From: Motiliproteus sp036964625
GTDB lineage: Bacteria; Pseudomonadota; Gammaproteobacteria; Pseudomonadales; Balneatricaceae
Length of the DNA stretch: 18,769 nt
Direction: 5' to 3'
Assembly: GCA_036964625.1 (NCBI GenBank)
Contig: JBALTG010000089.1
Location: forward strand, 1 to 18,769
Positions 13,553-18,769 of this stretch are shown here, one piece after another. Position 1 is the stretch's first letter; the number at the start of each line of letters is the position of its first letter. Under the pieces are notes generated by a model, which had not been told where the DNA came from, ran no database searches, and worked only from the letters and a program-made list of their open reading frames with translations. The position numbers and the translations under genes are program-made.

Positions 13553-15667
13553 TCAGTCTGGCTCCGGGCGGTCATCCAGGCTGACCATCAGTTCATTGTC
13601 GACCGATTCGTCTCCTTTGCTGATCTCGTCGATCACGTCGCTGGCGCATTCAGGCATCGCCTCAACGACGGCTCCTGCGATATCCAGTGACTGCTCCGGT
13701 GCGGCTTCTGACAAGCGGGAAACAAACTCCACTGCGTCCCGGTTCAGTTCGTCGGCTGCCTCTTGCGGTGTCTGGATGTGCTCCATCGACTCGATCATCT
13801 CTTCGATGGACGCATCGCTGTGGCCCTCCGACAGGGTATTGGCATACTCCGTTGCGACCGGGACCGCGGTGTCGGGAATCGCGTCAACAACCGTGACGGC
13901 AATCTCCATTGCCTGCTCGGGTACCAGGTCTGAGATTTGCGCAACCAGGTCGATGGCCACCTGTTCGCTGGTATCTTCTTCGCGGTCGGCAGGACGTACC
14001 GCCTCATATTCCTCTGCCAGCACCTGGGCATAATAGTCGGCCACGTCAACAGCGGACTCCGGGGCTGATTCTACGGCTACCCGTGCCATCTCCAAGCGTA
14101 GTTCCGGCATGCTGCTGCCAATCTCGGCGGCGATTTCGACGACCCGGTCCGGCATCGTCAACGCCAGCTGGCTGACCAGGTCGTAGCCGCATTCTGGTTT
14201 GGAGGCGACCATCGCGACGGTGATCTCCAAGATCTGTTCGGGAACGGCTTCGAGCATGACATTATAGAACCGCAGCACATCGATGCCGTCTACCGAGGCC
14301 ACTGCGCCGGCGATAGCGGCACCCTGATCCGAGGCGGACAGGGCGACTGCCCGGGTCATCCTCACCGCAGCGGCGGGGTCTGAGTGGGCAACTTCGGTGG
14401 CCATCAGCGCTTCCTGGCTGAGGGGTTGTTCGGGCTCCAGGTACTCGGTACGAGGATCCATATCGACACTGACGGCGGCTACCGCACTCTGCATCACAAA
14501 GGGCTCCTGCTGTTCGGCCGGCAGTGCGACCCGGGCCGCCATCCGATAGGCTACAAAAATCCCCAACAATAATTGGATCGCGCCCAGATACCAAAACAGG
14601 GCTGCGTTACCGAACAGCTTCATGATCATGGCGGTTGAATAGGGGCCGATAACCCCGCCGGTGGAAAAGGCCAGAATCAGGCAGCCCATCGCGGCGACCA
14701 TTTCACTCTGGCGGAGTTTATCGAATGACTCGGAAATGCTCAGCGGGTAGGTACAGGCGATGATGCCGCAGGTAATCGCGGTGGCTATCGACATGGGCCA
14801 GAACCAGTTTTGATCGGCCAACAGGGTGATGCTGAATCCGGCCAGTGCCGAGATAACCAGAATGATCAGCAGAATCGTGCGGCGGTCAAAGCGGTCGGAC
14901 AGGTAACCGACCGGGAACTGCAGGATAAACGCGCCCATGATGGCGGCGCCCATATACAGTGATAATTGAAAGTCGACGATACCAAAGTCACGGGCAAAGA
15001 GCGGCAGCAGGTTGAACGCCGCCGAATAGATCAGTCCGGAAATAAAGCAGCTGACGACGCCCAGCGGCGATATCCTCAACAGTGCCAGCAACGACATAGA
15101 CTCCACCTCTGCCACCACCGGACCACTCATACGGCTCAGTACGATCGGGACGATGGACGCGCAGAGCAAGATGCCGCTGAATACGAACAGCACGGTGCCT
15201 TGCGGACTGGCAATATTCATCAGAAATTGGCCACTGAACAGTGCCCCCAGAACGACTACCTGGTAGAACGCCAAGACCCGGCCGCGGTTCTCCTTGGTGG
15301 AGATTTCACTGAGCCAGCTTTCCATCGCCGTAAAGGCGCAGGCGTTGCAAAAGCCAAGCAGGATGCGCATGCCGCCCCACAGAATGGCGTCGGTATAGAG
15401 GCTGCAGATCAGGATGCTCACCGCCGCTAGCGCCAGGCAGCCGGCAAACATGCGGATATGGCCGGCCCGGATGATTAAATGCTGGGCATAAATGCCTCCC
15501 GCCAGCATGCCGACAAAATACAGCGATAAAACCAGACCGATGGTATCGGTGTTCATCGCTTCCAGGCCCATGCGAACCGGTATCAGGACGTTGATCAGGC
15601 CATTGCCCAGCATCATGATAAAGCAGCTGACCAGCAGGGATGCGAGGGGTAACAGCGTCAAGTGCAT
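13553..15667 (-). CDS. MFS transporter with long C-terminal 15-residue-repeat domain
   Basis: 704 residues. Residues 1 to about 378 are a complete 12-helix major facilitator: FVGMLAGGIYAQHLIIRAGHIR carries the loop 2-3 motif in variant form, and GYLSDRFDRRTILL carries the matching loop 8-9 motif. The YcaD/TsgA-type subgroup seems closest. Residues 379-704 form a cytoplasmic acidic extension. From about 431 it is built of consecutive 15-residue units that mostly begin with Pro and then Glu or Asp (prolines at 431, 476, 491, 506, 521, 536; again 583 and 598; again 657 and 672), each with a hydrophobic helix pattern. Ordinary MFS proteins of this group end near residue 400. The start has AGGA 8 bases upstream, and TTGAAT / 16 bp / TATAAA upstream could be its promoter. 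The substrate is unknown; an osmolyte role is possible only from the neighbourhood. Confidence 0.88.
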   Translation of the reverse strand: MHLTLLPLASLLVSCFIMMLGNGLINVLIPVRMGLEAMNTDTIGLVLSLYFVGMLAGGIYAQHLIIRAGHIRMFAGCLALAAVSILICSLYTDAILWGGMRILLGFCNACAFTAMESWLSEISTKENRGRVLAFYQVVVLGALFSGQFLMNIASPQGTVLFVFSGILLCASIVPIVLSRMSGPVVAEVESMSLLALLRISPLGVVSCFISGLIYSAAFNLLPLFARDFGIVDFQLSLYMGAAIMGAFILQFPVGYLSDRFDRRTILLIILVISALAGFSITLLADQNWFWPMSIATAITCGIIACTYPLSISESFDKLRQSEMVAAMGCLILAFSTGGVIGPYSTAMIMKLFGNAALFWYLGAIQLLLGIFVAYRMAARVALPAEQQEPFVMQSAVAAVSVDMDPRTEYLEPEQPLSQEALMATEVAHSDPAAAVRMTRAVALSASDQGAAIAGAVASVDGIDVLRFYNVMLEAVPEQILEITVAMVASKPECGYDLVSQLALTMPDRVVEIAAEIGSSMPELRLEMARVAVESAPESAVDVADYYAQVLAEEYEAVRPADREEDTSEQVAIDLVAQISDLVPEQAMEIAVTVVDAIPDTAVPVATEYANTLSEGHSDASIEEMIESMEHIQTPQEAADELNRDAVEFVSRLSEAAPEQSLDIAGAVVEAMPECASDVIDEISKGDESVDNELMVSLDDRPEPD

Positions 15668-15920
15668 GGACGAAATCCTGAAAGGCTCATGAGTGGAGGA
15701 TGCGTTGTTGGATTTATATAGAATAGGCCGTCGAATTCAATAGGCTAACCGCCTGTGAGGTAAAAAACTGCTAAAAGGGTGTTTTTCTATGGTGATGACC
15801 CTGAGATAGGGCCGCGGTTAACGCTCCACCTTATCGGCAGTGCATTAGCTCGGCAGCTCTGCCGCCTTGATCGCGGCTTCCGCGGGTCGAATCGAAAATT
15901 GATCGAGTCAGCACGACAAA
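15668..15920. other. Structured intergenic region between the MFS gene and the tnpB element
   Basis: It holds the MFS promoter (about 15705-15735, minus strand) and then GC-rich palindromes: CGGCAGCTCTGCCG at 15851-15864 and CGCGGCTTCCGCG at 15872-15884. Two TTGAT pentamers occur, at 15867 and 15899. The open frame across it (15779-15976) has no ribosome binding site and no recognisable product. Confidence 0.5.
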
Positions 15921-15967
15921 CTCGGTACTTAAGTGCCGAGAGGATAGTGCAGCAAGCGAAGCTTGCT
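15921..15967. other. Left-end hairpins of the tnpB element
   Basis: The first is the 20-base hairpin at 15921-15940, the counterpart of the right-end hairpin. The second is AGCAAGCGAAGCTTGCT at 15951-15967, a 7-bp stem closing a GAA loop, directly ahead of the SOS-box-like sequence. There is no T-run after either, so neither is a terminator. Confidence 0.6.
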
Positions 15968-15977
15968 AATCTCTAGC

Positions 15978-15997
15978 TACTGTGGTTTTATACAGTA
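15978..15997. promoter_or_regulatory. LexA-type SOS box abutting the tnpB start
   Basis: TACTGTGGTTTTATACAGTA matches the E. coli-type LexA consensus CTGT-N8-ACAG exactly at all eight conserved bases and also has the outer TA pairs. It ends one base before the ATG at 15999. A TATACA hexamer inside it could serve as the -10, which would place transcription start at or next to the ATG. Confidence 0.65.
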
Positions 15998-15998
15998 T

Positions 15999-17072
15999 AT
16001 GCCCACCAAGACACTGAAAGTCCGAGTAAAAGATAAGCATCGACACTTGCTTAAGAGCATGGCGCGGAGCGTGAATTTTGCCTGGAATTACGTTAACGAA
16101 CTGAGTTACCGCTCGGTTCGCGAGCGCGGTGTTTTCCTATCGGCATACGACCTGCACCCGTTCATGAAAGGCGCGCATAAAGAGCTTGGGTTGCACTCTC
16201 ACACGCTGCAAAAGGTCGCCCAAGAGTACGTTACTCGACGCAAGCAATTCAAGAAATCTCGCCTGAACTGGCGCAAATCAGGCGGTGTACGCCGCTCGTT
16301 AGGCTGGGTTCCGATTAACACCGGCATGGCGCAGTGGAAGCACGGCCAGATCTACCACAACGGCCATTTTTTCAAGGTTTGGGACAGCTACGGACTATCA
16401 AAATACACCTTCCGATCAGCCAGTTTTAACGAGGATGCTCGCGGCCGCTGGTACTTCAATGTGGTGGTGGAAGTGGCGGCCAAACCCAGCAGCGGCGTAG
16501 CCGCTGTAGGTGTTGACTTAGGCTGCAAGACCGCCGCAACGGACAGTAACGGTGGCCAGATTAAAGGCCGAGAATACCGCAAGCTGGAGGCCAAATTAGG
16601 CCTCGCTCAGCGTGCCAGGAATAAGCGTAGAACAAAGGCGATTCACGCCAAAATTCGTCACCGCAGGCAAGACAGCCTGCATAAGTACAGCCGCAAATTG
16701 GTAAATTCCCATGCGGCAATTTTCGTTGGAAACGTGTCGAGCACCGGCTTTGTAAAAACCAAAATGGCGAAGTCCGTTTTGGATGCAGGCTGGGGTTCGC
16801 TCAAAACAATGCTGGACTATAAATGCGACCACGCAGGCATTGTTTTTGAAGTCGTCAACGAAGCTTTCACCACCCAAACCTGTTCGTGTTGCCGGAAAAT
16901 TTCCGACAACAGTCCGAAAGGTAGAGCAGGCCTTGGAATAAGCAAATGGACGTGCGAGTGCGGTGTCACTCACGACCGCGATATCAACGCGGCACGGAAC
17001 ATTCTCGCGGTCGGGCTAGACCGTCTCGAAGGAGAAAGGGTAGCGGCTTGCCGCCCCGGTCTGGCGGCCTAA
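15999..17072 (+). CDS. tnpB: TnpB RNA-guided nuclease, IS605 OrfB family, with altered RuvC-II position
   Basis: 357 residues from the ATG at 15999; an in-frame TTG at 15963 would extend it by 12 residues through the SOS box and is less likely. There is an N-terminal recognition region (RVKDKHRHLLKSMARSVNFAWN, YVTRRKQFKKSRLNWRKSGG). RuvC-I is VGVDLGCKT with Asp173. The RuvC-II strand reads IFVGNVSS, with Gly244 where the catalytic Glu normally stands. A Cys motif follows (TCSCC, then WTCECG, giving C-x-C instead of the usual C-x2-C). RuvC-III is HDRDINAARNI. Glu288, 44 residues after Gly244, could replace the missing Glu. TnpB proteins cut DNA under guidance of a reRNA made from the element's right end. 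There is no Shine-Dalgarno before the ATG. It is complete, with no frameshift. Confidence 0.9.
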   Translation: MPTKTLKVRVKDKHRHLLKSMARSVNFAWNYVNELSYRSVRERGVFLSAYDLHPFMKGAHKELGLHSHTLQKVAQEYVTRRKQFKKSRLNWRKSGGVRRSLGWVPINTGMAQWKHGQIYHNGHFFKVWDSYGLSKYTFRSASFNEDARGRWYFNVVVEVAAKPSSGVAAVGVDLGCKTAATDSNGGQIKGREYRKLEAKLGLAQRARNKRRTKAIHAKIRHRRQDSLHKYSRKLVNSHAAIFVGNVSSTGFVKTKMAKSVLDAGWGSLKTMLDYKCDHAGIVFEVVNEAFTTQTCSCCRKISDNSPKGRAGLGISKWTCECGVTHDRDINAARNILAVGLDRLEGERVAACRPGLAA

Positions 17073-17116
17073 AGGCCGCTAGGAATCTCGCTTCTTTAGA
17101 GGCGAGAGGAAGTCAA
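17064..17116 (+). ncRNA. reRNA (omega-RNA) 3' scaffold at the right end of the tnpB element
   Basis: Two hairpins precede the right boundary. The first has arms GCGGCC / GGCCGC at 17064-17079, with the tnpB stop codon in its loop. The second is at 17087-17106 (8-bp stem, TTTA loop). The scaffold should end at TCAA (17116) and the guide begin at 17117 with GGGTGAATATGCTATTG. The 5' limit inside tnpB cannot be set from sequence. Overlap of reRNA with the tnpB 3' end is known for this family. Confidence 0.55.
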
Positions 17117-17124
17117 GGGTGAAT

Positions 17125-17283
17125 ATGCTATTGTTTGTGATCTTTGGCTCGGCCTCGAGCGTTGCTGCGCTGCCGGTATCGCCATACGGGCCGTTTATGA
17201 CCGGTACACCTTATTCAAGGCGGGTAGGTTTTTCTTGGTTTATGAATCACCTGTCCCCGAAGATCAACAATATGGGAGCCTAA
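17125..17283 (+). CDS. Doubtful 52-residue ORF between the tnpB element and the dehydrogenase gene
   Basis: ATG at 17125 with AAGGGTG just upstream; the stop ends one base before the dehydrogenase ATG. It starts with a hydrophobic stretch (MLLFVIFGSASSVAALPVS) and has no recognisable family. The spacing would allow translational coupling to the dehydrogenase, but composition is unremarkable and it may be chance. Confidence 0.2.
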   Translation: MLLFVIFGSASSVAALPVSPYGPFMTGTPYSRRVGFSWFMNHLSPKINNMGA

Positions 17284-17284
17284 T

Positions 17285-18442
17285 ATGTCAATTCAAGTGA
17301 TTCTTCCACGCATCATGCAGGTCGGTGCAGGCGCCAGCCAGGAGATCCCGGCGGTGCTGGCCAGCCTCGGTTGTCAGCGGCCGTTAATCATCACCGATAA
17401 GATGATGGTGCAACTGGGCTACGCCGGCCGTATTCAAGACTGCCTGAGCGGCCATCAGATCGCCGCCGATGTGTTTGACGATACCCTGCCCGAACCGACC
17501 GTCAGTTCGATTCAGGCGGGTGTCGAAAAAGCACGCAGTGGCGATTATGACTGCATCATCGCGCTGGGTGGCGGTAGTCCGATCGATAGCGCCAAGGCGA
17601 TCGCGATCCTGGCCAAGCACGGCGGCAAGATGCAGGATTACAAATTCCCGCGGATGGTGATTGAGGCCGGTGTGCCGATCATCGCGATCCCTACCACCGC
17701 AGGCACCGGTTCAGAGGTGACGCGTTTCACCATCATTACCGATGAAACCAGCGATGAGAAGATGCTCTGTGTCGGTATCGGCTTTATGCCGGTGGCTGCC
17801 CTGGTCGATTTTGAATTGACCCTGAGTTTGCCGCCACGAATTACTGCTGACACCGGCATCGATGCCTTGACCCATGCGCTCGAGGCCTATGTCAGCAAAA
17901 AAGCCAACCCGTATAGCGACTCGCAAGCGCTGTCGGCGATGCGTTTGTTAGCGCCCAATCTGCGGCGTGCCTACCATGACGGATCAGACCGGGACGCTCG
18001 GGAGGCGATGATGCTGGGGTCTACCCTGGCGGGTGTGGCTTTCTCCAACGCCTCGGTGGCCTTGGTTCACGGTATGAGCCGTCCTATCGGCGCGGCCTTC
18101 CATGTGCCGCATGGGCTTTCCAATGCCATGCTGCTGCCCAGCGTCACCGCGTTCTCGATTCCGGCCGCTGCTGAACGCTATGCCGACTGTGCCCGTGCCA
18201 TGCGCGTAGCCACCGAGCAGGACAGTACCGAGCAGGCTAATGCCAAGTTAGTGGCGGAGTTGCGTGCCCTCAATGTTGAGTTGCAGGTGCCCACGCCCGC
18301 CCAGTTTGGCATCGAGCGCCAGGCTTTCTTTGATCTGATCCAGACCATGGCCGAGCAGGCCCTGGCTTCGGGTTCACCCGGGAATAATCCCCGTGTGCCG
18401 AGCATTGATGAGGTCGTCGAGATCTATCAACAACTCTGGTAG
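17285..18442 (+). CDS. Iron-dependent (group III) alcohol dehydrogenase
   Basis: 385 residues, full length. The NAD(P) region has GGGSPIDSAKA at 95-105. The metal ligands match the FucO pattern: Asp193 and His197 in DTGIDALTHALEAY, His262 in VHGMSRPIGAAFH, and His276 in HVPHGLSN. TTAGTGSEVTRF (138-148) is the usual nucleotide/phosphate loop. It oxidises an alcohol or reduces an aldehyde in the cytoplasm; the substrate is not determined. Some family members act on osmolyte precursors: GbsB of Bacillus oxidises choline. That would fit a betaine-uptake neighbourhood but is only a possibility, and no betaine-aldehyde dehydrogenase is in the window. GGGAG lies 8 bases before the ATG. No terminator separates it from the tnpB element upstream. 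Confidence 0.93.
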   Translation: MSIQVILPRIMQVGAGASQEIPAVLASLGCQRPLIITDKMMVQLGYAGRIQDCLSGHQIAADVFDDTLPEPTVSSIQAGVEKARSGDYDCIIALGGGSPIDSAKAIAILAKHGGKMQDYKFPRMVIEAGVPIIAIPTTAGTGSEVTRFTIITDETSDEKMLCVGIGFMPVAALVDFELTLSLPPRITADTGIDALTHALEAYVSKKANPYSDSQALSAMRLLAPNLRRAYHDGSDRDAREAMMLGSTLAGVAFSNASVALVHGMSRPIGAAFHVPHGLSNAMLLPSVTAFSIPAAAERYADCARAMRVATEQDSTEQANAKLVAELRALNVELQVPTPAQFGIERQAFFDLIQTMAEQALASGSPGNNPRVPSIDEVVEIYQQLW

Positions 18443-18529
18443 CGGGTGTCAGTCGGGCTTTTTGGCTACGTATTAGTTAATTGTTGCGGCGAGGTATGGG
18501 TTGCAGAATCACTGGCAATGGACAGGAAA

Positions 18530-18560
18530 GGACCTCTTAGCGGTCGAGGGTGGGAGGTCC
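18530..18560. other. Inverted repeat downstream of the dehydrogenase
   Basis: GGACCTC and GAGGTCC, 7-bp arms around a 17-base loop, about 90 bases after the stop codon. There is no T-run, so it is not a standard terminator. Confidence 0.5.
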
Positions 18561-18563
18561 GCT

Positions 18564-18769
18564 TGATCTAAAGCGTTCATTCGTGACTGCAGCCCCCTTT
18601 GCTGAACGACAAGGAGGGAGCTGGGTGTAGGGCGACAATAAGCGAAGCGCATTGCGCCGTATGTTAATCGCTGTAAGCACGCTCGTCCTCAGCCTGCAAT
18701 CGCTGGTACGCGTGATCTAAAGCGTTCATTCGTGACTGCAGCCCCCCTGCCGAACGACAAGGAGGGAGC
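18564..18769. repeat. Direct repeat of 57-58 bp with 149-bp spacing, reaching the window end
   Basis: Copy 1 is at 18564-18621 and copy 2 at 18713-18769. Both begin TGATCTAAAGCGTTCATTCG and end GAACGACAAGGAGGGAGC, differing only by one indel and a few substitutions in the C-rich centre. CGTTCA near the start pairs with TGAACG in copy 1 (CGTTC with GAACG in copy 2), giving an internal hairpin. The second copy stops at the last base of the window, so an array may continue. Nothing coding is seen from 18443 onward. Confidence 0.85.
18631..18658. repeat. REP-like palindrome GGCG.CAAT ... ATTGCGCC
   Basis: GGCGACAAT pairs with ATTGCGCC apart from one extra A, around AAGCGAAGCGC. It lies between the two copies of the 57-bp repeat. 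I recall the GTAGGGCGCAATAAGCGAAG type as a widely dispersed gammaproteobacterial repeat. Confidence 0.6.

Larger units (their letters stand above)
15904..17116 (+). mobile_element. Solo tnpB insertion element, IS200/IS605 superfamily (no tnpA)
   Basis: Both ends carry the subterminal hairpin expected of this group. The left hairpin is 15921-15940 (CTCGGTACTTAAGTGCCGAG) and the right one 17087-17106 (CTCGC stem, TTTA loop, GCGAG); each is followed by AGGA. The right end has GAAT at the 5' foot and TCAA (17113-17116) nine bases after the hairpin, the same tetranucleotides I recall for the IS608 right-end guide and cleavage sites. The left end is provisional: a TTGAT at 15899-15903 lies 17 bases before the left hairpin, near the distance seen in IS608. 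No TnpA (Y1 transposase) is present, so movement would need one in trans. Confidence 0.6.

Noticed and set aside
15779..15976. 65-codon open frame before tnpB.
   Set aside because: There is no start signal, it overlaps the left-end hairpins, and no family is recognisable.
15963..15998. TTG start giving TnpB 12 more residues.
   Set aside because: The extra residues are encoded by the hairpin and SOS-box sequence, and homologues as I recall them begin near the PTKTLKVRVKDKH region.
17148..17172. Possible sigma-54 promoter (TGGC ... TTGC) upstream of the dehydrogenase.
   Set aside because: The spacing between the two elements is about six bases too long.
18564..18769. Integron attC sites.
   Set aside because: No recognisable core-site bases, no cassette ORFs between the copies, and no integrase in the window.

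Overview
The window looks like chromosomal DNA of a free-living, probably marine gammaproteobacterium. The evidence is a YjbH/GfcD-type polysaccharide export locus, an osmolyte (glycine betaine type) ABC transporter in X-W-V order beside a MarR regulator, moderately GC-rich coding sequence, and many short dispersed REP-like palindromes. Genus cannot be read from the sequence.

Layout. (1) 1-8905: a surface-polysaccharide locus, almost all on the minus strand. From right to left it has a YjbF/GfcB lipoprotein (8210-8905), a plus-strand Ala/Thr/Gly-rich GfcA/YjbE-like small protein (7843-8100), a 1001-residue exporter with about seven SLBB domains (4640-7645), a YjbH/GfcD outer-membrane beta-barrel protein coupled to it by a 1-base overlap (2385-4640), Wzz (491-1435), and the start of a WecA/MraY-family phosphoglycosyltransferase that runs off the left edge (1-377). 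A 950-bp stretch of REP-like repeats separates yjbH from wzz. No GfcC/YjbG gene is visible. (2) 9075-9600: a second array of tandemly duplicated palindromic repeats. (3) 9604-13532: a proX-proW-proV glycine betaine/choline-type uptake operon (minus strand) with a hairpin terminator between proX and proW, and a divergent MarR-family regulator. (4) 13553-15667: an MFS transporter with a C-terminal extension of about 325 residues built from 15-residue, proline-initiated helical repeats. (5) About 15904-17116: a solo tnpB element of the IS200/IS605 superfamily with recognisable end hairpins. A near-perfect LexA-type SOS box lies directly against the tnpB start codon, and the RuvC-II position carries Gly instead of Glu. 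(6) 17285-18442: a group III (iron-dependent) alcohol dehydrogenase. (7) 18443-18769: non-coding DNA with two copies of a 57-58-bp repeat 149 bp apart, the second ending exactly at the window edge.

How the genes work together. The left half should make and export a capsule or exopolysaccharide: priming transferase, chain-length control, periplasmic/outer-membrane export, and Gfc accessory proteins. The middle should import a quaternary-amine osmoprotectant under MarR-family control. The MFS pump and the dehydrogenase have no proven link to either. The most interesting items are the SOS-box-tnpB arrangement with its apparent rearranged catalytic site, the pentadecapeptide-repeat MFS fusion, and the concentration of short tandem repeats in and next to the surface-polysaccharide genes.
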